Source: Pseudomonadota bacterium (GTDB taxonomy: Bacteria; Pseudomonadota; Gammaproteobacteria; Burkholderiales; Casimicrobiaceae). From it: DNA of 64,000 nt. Under the pieces are notes generated by a model. That model searched no databases. It worked only from the letters and a program-made list of their open reading frames with translations, and was not told the DNA's origin. How positions within the stretch are numbered: position 1 is the stretch's first letter; each line of letters starts with the position of its first letter. The stretch is from positions 62,001 to 126,000 of the forward strand of contig JAFEDD010000006.1 in assembly GCA_018241765.1 (NCBI GenBank). The letters run 5' to 3'. Shown here piece by piece: positions 55,306 through 64,000 of the stretch. Made by a program: the position numbers and the translations under genes.

Positions 55306-55463
55306 TCAAAGTAGCGGTACGCCCCGCAAACGTCGGTGTGCTGCGGCTTTCGTAGTAGACTCATCCTTCAACAATTCAACCGCGGTCTCGCTGCTCGGTG
55401 TCACCTGCAACGGGATCGCCAGATCGATCAAGTCCAAACCATTCGTGAAAGGGGACATCCAAG

Positions 55464-55736
55464 ATGAACAAGGCAGAACTCATCGAGAGCATCGCCAAAA
55501 GCGCTGACGTATCGAAGGCCGCCGCCACGCGCGCGCTCGATGGCGCCATCAAAGCGATCTCGGTGGCGCTGAAAAAGGGTGACGTTGTCACGCTGGTAGG
55601 CTTCGGCAGTTTCTACGTCGGCAAGCGCACCGCGCGTACGGGTCGCAACCCGCGCACGGGTCAGGCCATCAAGATCAAGGCGGCCAAGGTGCCGAAATTC
55701 CGCGCTGGCAAATCTCTGAAAGATGCGATAAACTAG
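55464..55736 (+). CDS. hupB: DNA-binding protein HU
   Basis: The 90-residue histone-like protein starts [15 protein letters not shown] and has [18 protein letters not shown], the DNA-binding beta arm. HU bends and compacts DNA as a dimer. The strong AAAGGGGA lies about eight bases before ATG 55464. It follows lon, as in most proteobacteria. Confidence 0.97.
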   Translation: MNKAELIESIAKSADVSKAAATRALDGAIKAISVALKKGDVVTLVGFGSFYVGKRTARTGRNPRTGQAIKIKAAKVPKFRAGKSLKDAIN

Positions 55737-55801
55737 CAGGCTTCGCTGGATCGAAATCGAACCCAGCGAGGTGCCAGCGCCGATGACAAGGCGCTGCGCG
55801 C

Positions 55802-55877
55802 GGGTGCTTAGCTCAGCTGGTAGAGCGTCGCCCTTACAAGGCGAATGTCGGGGGTTCGATCCCCTCAGCACCCACCA
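55802..55877 (+). tRNA. tRNA-Val (UAC)
   Basis: GGGTGCT pairs with AGCACCC at the acceptor. The anticodon loop CTTACAA gives UAC. D-arm GCTCAGCTGGTAGAGC, T-arm GGGGTTCGATCCCC and encoded CCA are present. Confidence 0.97.
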
Positions 55878-55912
55878 GACCGATAGGCGCCTCGGCGCCG
55901 ACCGATCGCAGT

Positions 55913-55989
55913 GGAGTGGTAGTTCAGTTGGTTAGAATACCGGCCTGTCACGCCGGGGGTCGCGGGTTCGAGCCCCGTCCACTCCGCCA
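55913..55989 (+). tRNA. tRNA-Asp (GUC)
   Basis: GGAGTGG pairs with CCACTCC at the acceptor, followed by G and CCA. The anticodon loop CTGTCAC gives GUC. The T-arm CGGGTTCGAGCCCCG is standard. It lies 35 bases after tRNA-Val and is probably cotranscribed. Confidence 0.97.
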
Positions 55990-56005
55990 ACGCATTGCAT
56001 GAAAG

Positions 56006-56030
56006 AGGCGAACGGAAGTTCGCCTTTTTT
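56006..56030 (+). terminator. Rho-independent terminator after tRNA-Asp
   Basis: AGGCGAAC and GTTCGCCT form a perfect eight-pair stem around GGAA, followed by five more T. It ends the hupB-tRNA transcript. Confidence 0.92.
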
Positions 56031-56133
56031 GTATCCGCCTTGCTGCCGATCTCGTGACGACGGCGGCGTCGTTTGCTGTGGCGGGCCCCTCGTCCGGTCA
56101 AGCGCGGTTCCGCGCGTTTTCTCGAAGCGTCCC

Positions 56134-58086
56134 ATGTTTGATTTTGTCCACAAGAACAAGCGTCTCGTCCAACTCATCCTTGCGTTGCTGGTGTTGCCGT
56201 TCGCGTTCGTCGGCGTCGACAGCTATGTGCGCAACATGTCCGGCGACAGCGACGTTGCGTCGGTCGGCGGTCAGCCAGTCTCGCCGCAGGAGTTCGAAAA
56301 TGCGATGCGCAATCAGCAGGAGCAGATGCGCCGCGTGCTGGGGCAGAGCTACGACCCAAGCATGTTCGACAACCCGGAAGTGCGCCAGCAGGTGCTCGAC
56401 GGCGTGATCAATCAGCGCCTGCTGCAAACGCTTGGCCAGAACCTCAAGCTGACGACACCGGACGCCGAACTGCGCAAGACCATTCTCGAGGTCCCCGAAT
56501 TTAAGGTCGATGGCAAGTTCTCCGAAGCGCGCTACGACGAGATTCTGCGCAGCAACGGGCTTAGCCGACTGGGTTACGAGGCGCGTCTGCGTGGCGATCT
56601 GGCGCAGCAACCGCTGCAGGATGTGCTCGCGCGAACGCAGTTCGTCGGTCTCGCCCAGGCGTCGCTGTTTCGCACCCTGACCGAGCAAGGTCGCGATGTG
56701 CAGGTCGCAACGATCGATCCCGCTGCCTATGTCGCGCAGGCGAAGGTCGACGACGCGCAGATCAAGGCCGAATACGACAAAAACCCCGATGCGTATCGGG
56801 CGCCAGAGCAGGTCAAGCTCGAGTACCTGTTGATGTCGCAGGCCGCGTTGGCCAATCAGGTCAAAATCGGCCCGGACGAGCTGAAAGCCGAATACGACAA
56901 GCGCAGCAAGGAGTTCTCGGCACCCGAGGAGCGGCGTGCCAGCCACATCCTGCTCTCGGTGGAGAAGGACGCGAGCGGCAAACCCAAGGCCGACGCACTT
57001 GCCGCGGCCAAGACCGAAGCGGAAGCGCTGATGAAGCAGGCCGGCGCTTCTGCCGAGAAATTCGCCGAACTCGCCAAACAGCAGTCGAAAGATCCGGGCT
57101 CGGCGGCCCAGGGCGGAGACCTTGGTTTCTTCGGTCGCGGCCAGATGGTGAAGCCGTTCGAAGACGCGGTGTTTGCGATGAAGCCGGGCGAAGTGCGCGG
57201 CCCGATCGAATCGGACTTTGGTGTGCACATCATTCGCCTCAACGAGATCAAGCCCGAGCGTACGCGTCCCTTCGACGAAGTGCGTGCGCAGATCGAAAAC
57301 GAACTGAAGCAGCAGAAGGCCGCGCGTCTGTTCGGCGAAAGTGCCGAGAAGTTCCAGAATCGTGTCTATGAACAAAGCGACAGTTACGGCAAGCTCGCGG
57401 AAGAGTTGCACCTCGACGTGAAAAAGACCGACTGGCTGACACGCGCGCAGGTTCAGGCCATCGCGGGCGGCAACCAGAAATTCGTGCAGACCGTGTTTTC
57501 ACCAGCGAGTCTCTCTGGCAAGAAAAACAGCGATGCCATCGACCTTGGCAACAACAGCCTGATTTCGGCGCGGGTGATCGAGCACAAACCCTCCGCCGTG
57601 CGCCCGTTCGATGAAGTGAAGGCGCAGATCGCGGCACAACTGCAACGCAAGCTCGCGAGTGAGCTGGCGGCCAAGGCGGGCGCGGAAAAGCTCGCTGCGC
57701 TGAACGCGGGCAAGGACGCGGGGCTCGCGTTCGGAGCGGTGCAGAAACTGTTGCGGCAGGCGCAGCTTCCGAACCTCAATGCGGCGCTCGTGAAAGAAGT
57801 CTTCGCGGCGGATCTCGGCAAGGGCGCCGTAGCCGTCGGCGGGACCAATGACGCGGGCGGATACAGTGTCGTCAAGGTGCTGAAGGTGGTCGAACCCGAT
57901 GCATCGACACCCGACAAAATGAAGGCATTGGAGCAGCGCCTCGCGAACCAGGAGAGCGGCGAGTTGGTCATGGCGTATCTCGGCGCCCTGAAGGATCGCA
58001 TCAAGGTCGAGATCAAGAAAGGCGCCGTCGCCGAGAAAATCGGCGGAGCGGAGAAAGCGGACGCGGCGCCGACGGATCGCAAGTGA
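56134..58086 (+). CDS. ppiD: PpiD-like periplasmic folding factor
   Basis: The 650-residue protein is anchored by one helix near the N-terminus ([20 protein letters not shown]). It has a SurA-like N-domain ([14 protein letters not shown]) and one parvulin prolyl-isomerase domain (about 265-365: [50 protein letters not shown]). It helps fold exported proteins in the periplasm. Start ATG 56134 (MFDFVHKNK) is typical of the family. Confidence 0.94.
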   Translation: MFDFVHKNKRLVQLILALLVLPFAFVGVDSYVRNMSGDSDVASVGGQPVSPQEFENAMRNQQEQMRRVLGQSYDPSMFDNPEVRQQVLDGVINQRLLQTLGQNLKLTTPDAELRKTILEVPEFKVDGKFSEARYDEILRSNGLSRLGYEARLRGDLAQQPLQDVLARTQFVGLAQASLFRTLTEQGRDVQVATIDPAAYVAQAKVDDAQIKAEYDKNPDAYRAPEQVKLEYLLMSQAALANQVKIGPDELKAEYDKRSKEFSAPEERRASHILLSVEKDASGKPKADALAAAKTEAEALMKQAGASAEKFAELAKQQSKDPGSAAQGGDLGFFGRGQMVKPFEDAVFAMKPGEVRGPIESDFGVHIIRLNEIKPERTRPFDEVRAQIENELKQQKAARLFGESAEKFQNRVYEQSDSYGKLAEELHLDVKKTDWLTRAQVQAIAGGNQKFVQTVFSPASLSGKKNSDAIDLGNNSLISARVIEHKPSAVRPFDEVKAQIAAQLQRKLASELAAKAGAEKLAALNAGKDAGLAFGAVQKLLRQAQLPNLNAALVKEVFAADLGKGAVAVGGTNDAGGYSVVKVLKVVEPDASTPDKMKALEQRLANQESGELVMAYLGALKDRIKVEIKKGAVAEKIGGAEKADAAPTDRK

Positions 58087-58153
58087 GCCTCGATCAAGGC
58101 TCTGCGGGCCTTGGGCGAGCGAGTCGGTAGAATGCTGTTTTTGGGAATTTCAC

Positions 58154-59614
58154 ATGCGCATTCGCGCCCAAGCCCTCACTTTCGACGACGTTCTGCTCGT
58201 CCCCGGCTACTCCGAAGTCCTCCCCCGCGACGTTGATCTCGGCACGCGCCTGACGCGCCGGGTGCGTTTGCGCCTGCCCATGCTGTCGGCCCCGATGGAT
58301 ACGGTCACCGAAGCGCGCATGGCGATTGCTATGGCGCAGGCGGGTGGCATGGGTATCGTCCACAAGAACCTCGCAGCGCGTGATCAGGCGCGCGAGGTCG
58401 CGCTCGTCAAGCGTCACGAGTCGGGTGTGTTGAAGGATCCGATCACGGTGACGCCTGACGTGTCGGTACGCGACGTGGTCGCAATCACGACTGAAAACAG
58501 GATTTCCGGTGTACCCGTGCTTCAGGGAAAGCGCGTGGTGGGCATCGTGACCAATCGTGACCTGCGCTTCGAAACCCAGCTCGATCAACCGATCACCGCC
58601 GTCATGACGCCGGCTGAGCGGCTTGTCACCGTCCGTGAAGGCGCCAGCATCGAGGACGCCAAGGCGTTGATGCACAAGCATCGTCTCGAGCGTGTCGTCG
58701 TGGTGAATGACGCGTTCGAGTTGCGTGGGCTGATCACCGTCAAGGACATCCAGAAGTCGACCGATCATCCGAACGCCTGCAAGGACGAGCAAGGCCGCCT
58801 TCGCGTCGGCGCAGCGGTTGGCGTCGGTGACGGCACGGAGGAGCGCGTCGAACTATTGATCGCCGCCGGTGCCGATGTCATCGTCGTCGATACGGCGCAC
58901 GGTCATTCTCAGGGTGTCATCGAACGCGTTCGCTGGATCAAGCGCCACTACGGCGACGCTCAGGTGATTGCCGGCAACATCGCGAGCGCCGAGGCAGCGA
59001 AGGCATTGGTCGACGCCGGAGCCGACGCCGTCAAGGTTGGCATCGGCCCCGGCTCCATCTGCACGACCCGCATGGTCGCCGGCGTCGGCGTGCCGCAGAT
59101 TACGGCGGTCGACTTCGTGGCCAACGCCATCCACGGCTCGGGGGTCGGCGTCATCGCCGACGGCGGCATCCGCTATTCCGGTGACATCATCAAGGCGCTC
59201 GCGGCCGGTGCTGACTGTGTGATGCTTGGCGGCCTCTTCGCGGGCACCGAGGAGGCGCCGGGCGAGGCGGTTCTCTTCCAGGGGCGCTCGTACAAATCGT
59301 ACCGAGGCATGGGCTCCATCGCGGCGATGCAGGCAGGCTCCAAGGATCGCTATTTTCAAGACGCGGAGCACATTGCCGAGAAGCTCGTCCCTGAGGGCAT
59401 CGAAGGACGCGTGCCGTACAAAGGGCCGGTGGGCTGGGTCGTGCATCAGCTCGAGGGTGGCATTCGCTCCGGCATGGGCTACTGCGGCTGCGCAACCATT
59501 GGCGAGTTGCACGCTCGCGCCGAATTCGTGCAAATCACCGGTGCTGGTATTCGCGAATCGCACGTTCATGATGTGCAGATCACGAAGGAAGCGCCCAACT
59601 ACCACATCGACTGA
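58154..59614 (+). CDS. guaB: IMP dehydrogenase
   Basis: GuaB oxidises IMP to XMP, the first committed step to GMP. The 486-residue protein has an interrupting pair of CBS domains (about 95-200), the catalytic cysteine loop [11 protein letters not shown], the flap [10 protein letters not shown] and DGGIRYSGD. It precedes guaA, which makes GMP from XMP, with one small gene between them. Confidence 0.98.
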   Translation: MRIRAQALTFDDVLLVPGYSEVLPRDVDLGTRLTRRVRLRLPMLSAPMDTVTEARMAIAMAQAGGMGIVHKNLAARDQAREVALVKRHESGVLKDPITVTPDVSVRDVVAITTENRISGVPVLQGKRVVGIVTNRDLRFETQLDQPITAVMTPAERLVTVREGASIEDAKALMHKHRLERVVVVNDAFELRGLITVKDIQKSTDHPNACKDEQGRLRVGAAVGVGDGTEERVELLIAAGADVIVVDTAHGHSQGVIERVRWIKRHYGDAQVIAGNIASAEAAKALVDAGADAVKVGIGPGSICTTRMVAGVGVPQITAVDFVANAIHGSGVGVIADGGIRYSGDIIKALAAGADCVMLGGLFAGTEEAPGEAVLFQGRSYKSYRGMGSIAAMQAGSKDRYFQDAEHIAEKLVPEGIEGRVPYKGPVGWVVHQLEGGIRSGMGYCGCATIGELHARAEFVQITGAGIRESHVHDVQITKEAPNYHID

Positions 59615-59626
59615 ACCCATCACACC

Positions 59627-60196
59627 ATGAAGCTTCTTCCCGTATTTGCCACCGTTGTCGCGCTTGCGTTTGGCGCGGCCGTACATGCCGATGAACTGAC
59701 CGCAGCGAAGCGCGCCAATATCAAGACGCTGCTTGATCTGGTCAACATCAAGGCCATTCCCGAGCAGATCGCCAACAACACGGTACAAAGTTGGGTCCCC
59801 GGCGTACGACAACTCGATCCGAAGTTTCCGGACAAGGGCTTCACGCTCGCGCGCGACGCGATGCTCGCCGCCTTGAACGCCAAGGCCGACGCGGCCGGCG
59901 GCCTCACCGAGCAGGTCACCCTCGTCTATCACAATGCCTTCACCGGCACGGAAGTGGCGGAACTCGTCAAGTTCTACCAGAGCCCGATCGGCAAGAAACT
60001 GCTGGCGAACCAGCCGAAGGTCAACGCCGAGACGTTCCAGACCGCCATGAAATGGGCCGATTCACTGTCCGGCGAGATCGATCAACGTGTCGATGCCGCG
60101 CTGAAGAAAGAGGGGCTCAAGTTGCCGGAGCCGCCGAAAGCGGCCTCGGGCGCCGCGCCAGCGCCTTCGGCTGCACAGCCGCCCGCGAAGAAGTAA
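59627..60196 (+). CDS. DUF2059 secreted protein
   Basis: The 189-residue precursor has a signal peptide (MKLLPVFATVVALAFGAAVHA, cut before DELTA) and a DUF2059 domain (about 95-160: YHNAFTGTEVAELVKFYQSPIGKKLL). The tail is rich in P and A. Function is unknown; the family is periplasmic. It lies 12 bases after guaB and probably shares its transcript. Confidence 0.85.
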   Translation: MKLLPVFATVVALAFGAAVHADELTAAKRANIKTLLDLVNIKAIPEQIANNTVQSWVPGVRQLDPKFPDKGFTLARDAMLAALNAKADAAGGLTEQVTLVYHNAFTGTEVAELVKFYQSPIGKKLLANQPKVNAETFQTAMKWADSLSGEIDQRVDAALKKEGLKLPEPPKAASGAAPAPSAAQPPAKK

Positions 60197-60207
60197 CACG
60201 ACGAGCA

Positions 60208-60231
60208 ACAAGGGGCCGTGAGGCCCCTTGT
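60208..60231 (+). terminator. Perfect hairpin between the DUF2059 gene and guaA
   Basis: ACAAGGGGCC and GGCCCCTTGT form ten perfect pairs around GTGA. There is no strong T tail, so it may act as a weak terminator or an mRNA end stabiliser. Confidence 0.6.
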
Positions 60232-60307
60232 GCATTCACCGGCAGGCGTGCCGTGGTTACGACACGCACGATGCGCCCGTCACAACCTAACCGACCCAGG
60301 TTCCCCT

Positions 60308-61888
60308 ATGGCCCGTGGCATTCTGATTCTCGACTTCGGCTCCCAGGTCACGCAATTGATCGCCCGTCGCGTGCGCGAAATGGGCGTGTACTGCGAATTG
60401 CACCCGAATGACGTGTCTGACGAGTTCATTCGGGACTACGCACCCGAGGGCATCATCCTCTCCGGCAGCCACGCAAGCACCTATGAGGCGCACGATTTGC
60501 GCGCCCCGGAGTCCGTGTTCACGCAAGGCGTGCCAGTCCTGGGCATTTGCTACGGCATGTTCACGATGGCCGTGCAATTGGGCGGCAGCGTGGAGGCCAG
60601 CGAGCATCGCGAGTTTGGCCACGCCGAATTGCGGGCGCGTGGTCACACGCGCCTGCTCGATGGGATCGAGGATGTCCGTTCTCCCGAAGGGCACGGTTTG
60701 CTGCACGTCTGGATGAGCCACGGCGACAAGGTCACTGCGCTGCCGACCGGCTTCAAGCTGATGGCTTCGACGGCGAGTTGCCCGATCGCCGGCATGGCGG
60801 ACGAGGTTCGCCGGTTCTACGCTGTGCAGTTTCACCCCGAAGTCACGCACACCAAGCAAGGTAGCGCCTTGCTGCGTCGCTTCGTGCTCGACATCTGCGG
60901 CGCCAAGCCCGATTGGTCGATGCCCAATTACATCGAAACCGCCGTGGCCCGAATCCGCGAACAGGTCGGTGGCGAGGAGGTCATCCTCGGGCTCTCCGGT
61001 GGCGTCGACTCGAGCGTTGCTGCGGCCTTGATCCATCGTGCGATCGGCGCGCAACTGACCTGCGTGTTCGTCGACCACGGCTTGCTGCGGCAGAACGAAG
61101 GCGACATGGTGCGCGACATGTTCGCACGCAACCTCGGCGTCAAGGTCATCTCCGTTGACGCCAGTGCGCAATTTCTGGCCGACCTGAAAGGCGTCAGTGA
61201 CCCCGAACACAAGCGCAAGATCATCGGTCGTGATTTCGTCGAAGTCTTTCAGGCGCAGGCGAAGCAATTGCCGCGCGCGAAGTGGCTGGCGCAGGGCACC
61301 ATCTATCCCGACGTGATCGAAAGCGCGAGCGCCAAGACCAAGAAGGCGCACACGATCAAATCCCATCACAACGTCGGCGGGTTGCCGGAGACGCTGAATC
61401 TCAAGCTTCTCGAACCGCTGCGCGAGCTCTTCAAGGACGAAGTCCGCGAGCTCGGCGTCGCGTTGGGATTGCCGCGTGAAATGGTGTATCGCCACCCATT
61501 CCCCGGCCCCGGACTCGGTGTGCGCATCCTCGGCGAAGTGACGCGCGAGGCCGCTGACCTGCTGCGCCGCGCCGACCACATCTTCATCGAAGAGCTGCGC
61601 GCTGCGAAGGACGCGCAGGGGCGAAGCTGGTATGACCTGACGGCGCAGGCCTTTGCCGTGTTTCTCCCGGTGAAGAGCGTCGGTGTCATGGGTGACGGGC
61701 GTACGTATGAAAACGTCGTCGCGCTGCGCGCCGTGCAGACGACCGACTTCATGACCGCGCATTGGGCGGAATTGCCGCATTCGCTGCTCGCCAAGGTCTC
61801 CAACCGCATCATCAATGAAGTGCGCGGCTTCAATCGCGTCGTCTACGACATCAGCGGCAAACCGCCAGCAACGATCGAGTGGGAGTGA
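60308..61888 (+). CDS. guaA: GMP synthase (glutamine-hydrolysing)
   Basis: GuaA aminates XMP to GMP using glutamine and ATP. The 526-residue protein has the glutamine amidotransferase domain (catalytic cysteine in [14 protein letters not shown]), the PP-loop LSGGVDSSV, and the C-terminal dimer domain ending [11 protein letters not shown] 60308 gives [13 protein letters not shown]. Islands often insert at its 3' end; accessory genes do begin right after the stop. Confidence 0.97.
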   Translation: MARGILILDFGSQVTQLIARRVREMGVYCELHPNDVSDEFIRDYAPEGIILSGSHASTYEAHDLRAPESVFTQGVPVLGICYGMFTMAVQLGGSVEASEHREFGHAELRARGHTRLLDGIEDVRSPEGHGLLHVWMSHGDKVTALPTGFKLMASTASCPIAGMADEVRRFYAVQFHPEVTHTKQGSALLRRFVLDICGAKPDWSMPNYIETAVARIREQVGGEEVILGLSGGVDSSVAAALIHRAIGAQLTCVFVDHGLLRQNEGDMVRDMFARNLGVKVISVDASAQFLADLKGVSDPEHKRKIIGRDFVEVFQAQAKQLPRAKWLAQGTIYPDVIESASAKTKKAHTIKSHHNVGGLPETLNLKLLEPLRELFKDEVRELGVALGLPREMVYRHPFPGPGLGVRILGEVTREAADLLRRADHIFIEELRAAKDAQGRSWYDLTAQAFAVFLPVKSVGVMGDGRTYENVVALRAVQTTDFMTAHWAELPHSLLAKVSNRIINEVRGFNRVVYDISGKPPATIEWE

Positions 61889-62213
61889 ATTGACGTCCTT
61901 CGAGGACTATCGCCAGCTATCGAAAAACATCCGTAACGTGTTGATTTAGAAAGAAATACGTCACGGAGGCAATCGGTAGCTATCGCCGGCCAGCAGAAAA
62001 AGTTGGCGGTAGAGCTGACGGTAAAAATCGAGGCCGGATTAAGACGCTCTCGTTCACTATTCAGACTTTTACCGTCTTTGACGGTAAAAGCCTTCTCGGG
62101 GATGCTTGTTTTATGCGGCTTTCCGGGCATCAGCAGGTCTCCAGGTCCTTGACGCCTAAGTCCAAGATTCATAAGGCTTCTGACCGAGATGGAATGTTCG
62201 TGACGGTATCGCC
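61889..62213. other. Accessory non-coding segment after guaA with GACGGTAAAA repeats
   Basis: The 325 bases after the guaA stop have lower GC and no gene. GACGGTAAAA occurs at 62017-62026 and 62080-62089, and its reverse complement at 62067-62076. The last two form the perfect 11-base inverted repeat CTTTTACCGTC/GACGGTAAAAG (62066-62090) with a TTT loop. The segment may hold the recombination end of an element inserted at guaA, but no integrase is in view. Confidence 0.55.
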
Positions 62214-62675
62214 TGGCGGCAGGGATCGCGCATCCTCGGCAAATACAACAGCCAAGTCAGCTACGGGCAGAGCCGGGTTCAAGTGGTCTGGAACCGGATC
62301 ATCCTGCCGGACACATCCTCGCTGACGCTCGACAGCCTCGTGGGCACCGATCCAGCGGGCTATGCGGGCCTCGAAGACGGCGTGGACTACCACTGGGGCC
62401 GCATCGTCGCTGGTGCGGCGCTGACGACGCTACTGGGCGTGGGCGCCGAGTTGGCCGCACCCGAAAACCGCCAAGACGGCAACCGCATCGTGATCGCGGG
62501 GCGCGACAGTGCGCAGGACAGCATCAATCAGGTCGGTCAGGAACTGACCCGGCGCAACATGAACATCCAGCCAACGCTGACCGAGCGGCCGGGCCTGCCG
62601 GTGCGGATCATCGTCAACCGCGATTTGGTGCTGCCTTACCAGCCGATGTCCTTCCAGGGGGGAGCGATGCGATGA
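62214..62675 (+). pseudogene. trbI: 5'-truncated trbI (VirB10-like conjugation protein)
   Basis: Only the C-terminal 150 or so codons remain: RQGSRILGKYNSQVSYGQSR, VVWNRIILPDTSSLTLD, GLEDGVDYHWGRIVAGAALT, then AAPENRQDGNRIVIAGRDSA and RIIVNRDLVLPYQP. This is the end of TrbI, the envelope-spanning channel subunit of type IV conjugation systems. Homology begins abruptly near 62214, and no upstream trb genes are present. GTG 62283 could start a short product but it would not be functional. Confidence 0.88.
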
Positions 62676-62908
62676 CCACGGGCAAGAAACTGCGGCTTGG
62701 GCCGCTGCCGAAACTGGAATCCACGAAGCTGACCTTCGCGTGTCCGGCCAGCCTGCGGGCTGATCTCGACCGCTACGCCGCGCTGCATGCGCAGACCTAC
62801 GGCGAGATGGTCGATGCGGCGACGCTGATCCCGCACATGCTTGAAGCCTTCATGGCGGGGGATCGGGGATTCAGGAAAGGCGGTGGAGGGGCGAAGATTG
62901 CTGGATAG
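62672..62908 (+). CDS. DUF2274 protein of conjugative elements
   Basis: The 78-residue protein starts MTTGKKLRLGPLPKLESTKL and has ADLDRYAALHAQTYGEMVDAATLIPHMLEAFMAGDRGF, the DUF2274 pattern found directly after trbI in integrative conjugative elements. It overlaps the trbI remnant by four bases. It looks intact but is probably a relic. Confidence 0.85.
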   Translation: MTTGKKLRLGPLPKLESTKLTFACPASLRADLDRYAALHAQTYGEMVDAATLIPHMLEAFMAGDRGFRKGGGGAKIAG

Positions 62909-62967
62909 CCGTCGGCACGCCGTGGATGGAGCAGCGGTGGTCCCGCCGGGAGGGTGCGGCTGTCCGA

Positions 62968-62999
62968 TTGATTCCCAGATCGTATGCGTTAATATACGA
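62968..62999 (+). promoter_or_regulatory. abiE promoter with overlapping inverted repeat
   Basis: TTGATT (62968-62973) and TAATAT (62990-62995) with a 16-base spacer form a good promoter. The inverted repeat TCGTAT (62980-62985) and ATACGA (62994-62999) overlaps the -10. AbiEi antitoxins repress their own promoter by binding inverted repeats, so this is a likely operator. Confidence 0.65.
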
Positions 63000-63029
63000 A
63001 AATTGTCAACTAGCGCATATGATTCGGGA

Positions 63030-63848
63030 ATGGCGGCGATCGACCAGTACCTTGATGAGCACTTGGCTCGCGGGCGTGCCTACTTCACGCGGGAGGAGGC
63101 GCAGGCTGCGCTCGGCTTGGCGCCGCACCCGCTGAGCGTCGCCTTGCTGCGGCAGGTCAAGAAAGCGCGCTTGGCCAATCCCCGGCGAGGCTTTTACCTG
63201 ATCTTGCGCCCGGAAGATCGGACGCTCGGCGCACCCGATCCGGTGCGCTGGATCGACCCGTTGATGCAGAGCCTGAAACTGAACTACCGCGTGGCCTTGC
63301 TGCGCGCGGCCGCTTTCCACGGTTCATCGCATCAGGCGGCGATGGTGTTCCAAGTCATTGTGCCCAGGCAGGTACGCGGGTTCGAGGTCGGTCGTCAGCG
63401 CGTGGATTTCATCTATCAGAGTCCCTCCGCATTTCGTCAGGTCAATCGTTCCGACTGGTTGGGTTCGATCAAGAGCGAGGCCGGCTTTGCGAAAGTCGCG
63501 GGCCTGGAACTGACGCTGCTGGACTGCGCGCGCTATTTCCACAAAGCGGCGGGCATCAATGGCCTTGCGCAGATCGCCCAGGATTTGGGCGGGCAGGCGA
63601 GTGCCAACGTGCTCGCCTCGATCGCGGCGCACTACGAAAATTCCTCGGTGCGACGCTTGGGGTATCTGTTGGAGCGCACGGGGCACTTGCAGCAGGCCGA
63701 TGCGTTGAGGCCGTTCGCCAGAAAAGCCAAGGCAATGGTGCTGTTGGACCCATCCGTGAAGCCGCTGATGGAAGGCTTGTCCGACCTGCACGAGAAGGCG
63801 CCCGATTGGCTTCTCGTCATCAATGAGCAGGTGGAGGTGGACTTTTGA
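63030..63848 (+). CDS. AbiEi-type antitoxin
   Basis: The 272-residue protein starts MAAIDQYLDEHLARGRAYFT. It has an N-terminal winged helix (YFTREEAQAALGLAPHPLSVALLRQVKKARLANPRRGFYLI) and a C-terminal domain (about 80-270; LNYRVALLRAAAFHGSSHQAAMVFQVIVP, LTLLDCARYFHKAAGINGLAQI). This fits AbiEi, the antitoxin and repressor of type IV abortive-infection systems. Its stop overlaps the TTG start of the toxin gene. Confidence 0.88.
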   Translation: MAAIDQYLDEHLARGRAYFTREEAQAALGLAPHPLSVALLRQVKKARLANPRRGFYLILRPEDRTLGAPDPVRWIDPLMQSLKLNYRVALLRAAAFHGSSHQAAMVFQVIVPRQVRGFEVGRQRVDFIYQSPSAFRQVNRSDWLGSIKSEAGFAKVAGLELTLLDCARYFHKAAGINGLAQIAQDLGGQASANVLASIAAHYENSSVRRLGYLLERTGHLQQADALRPFARKAKAMVLLDPSVKPLMEGLSDLHEKAPDWLLVINEQVEVDF

Positions 63849-64000
63849 TTCCTCAATCCTTCCTTCAAGCCTGGAGCGCCACGGCGCCGTGGCCCGATTT
63901 CCGCCAGATCGAGCAGGATCTGATCATCAGTCGCGCGCTGTGCGACCTGTTCAACGCGCCGGCGTTGCGCGGCAAGATCGCGTTCCGCGGTGGCACGGCG
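63845..64000 (+). CDS. AbiEii-type nucleotidyltransferase toxin (5' part)
   Basis: The gene starts at TTG 63845 and is cut by the end of the window after 52 codons. The product begins IPQSFLQAWSATAPWPDFRQ and reaches IAFRGGTA, the start of the nucleotidyltransferase GG motif of AbiEii. With AbiEi it forms a bacteriophage abortive-infection toxin-antitoxin pair. Confidence 0.85.
   Translation, partial: MIPQSFLQAWSATAPWPDFRQIEQDLIISRALCDLFNAPALRGKIAFRGGTA

Overview
The window is GC-rich DNA from a proteobacterium, most likely a betaproteobacterium. Supporting signs are a one-piece tmRNA with the tag ANDDTYALAA, the gene order tig-clpP-clpX-lon-hupB-tRNA-ppiD, guaB close to guaA, an HpnCDE squalene block and a Pseudomonas-type five-step histidine degradation cluster. 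Two stretches of accessory DNA flank this core: one beside the tmRNA gene ssrA and one just after guaA.

Positions 1-24374 hold ssrA (270-644) and then accessory DNA. An island of about 21 kb (639-21821) starts exactly at the CCACCAT end of the tmRNA. It carries a serine-recombinase module (1355-3623), small coupled unknown genes, a DUF3987 (YfjI-like) protein with an excisionase-like HTH gene (5627-7311), two tandem ParB-methyltransferase fusions (8839-11537), a DUF3489 gene, and a tight operon at 12681-21733. That operon encodes an HTH regulator, a dynamin-like GTPase with a C-terminal MITD1-type (MIT_C) domain, a protein with a classical C2H2 zinc finger, a coiled-coil protein, an Hsp70-like ATPase with a cysteine-rich tail, and an AlbA_2/GHKL-type protein. 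I do not recognise it as a named system; it is the best candidate here for an undescribed system, possibly in defence. From 21822 the left end of the island is repeated (about 254 bp), followed by a HigB/HigA-like toxin-antitoxin pair and a deleted copy of the recombinase accessory gene. This is the remnant of a second, related island. YhaV/PrlF genes and a beheaded Fic gene complete the accessory zone.

Positions 24682-61888 are core-like. They contain a patatin-like lipase, a ClC channel, an FHA-EAL protein, a nitrate/sulfonate-type ABC transporter next to the hut genes (hutH, hutU on the minus strand; hutC, D, I, G, F on the plus strand), ftsH, a YfiR-YfiN-YfiB c-di-GMP module, a uracil-DNA glycosylase/DUF488 fusion, a gamma-glutamylcyclotransferase-like gene, hpnE-hpnD-hpnC, tRNA-Leu, the tig-clpP-clpX-lon protein quality control block, hupB, tRNA-Val, tRNA-Asp, ppiD, guaB, a DUF2059 gene and guaA. 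A HutC-type operator lies exactly between the -35 and -10 of the hutU promoter, so histidine degradation should be switched by the regulator encoded divergently beside it.

Positions 61889-64000 begin another accessory region right after guaA. They hold a short inverted-repeat segment, a 5'-truncated trbI joined to a DUF2274 gene (debris of a conjugative element), and an AbiE-type toxin-antitoxin locus that runs off the end of the window.
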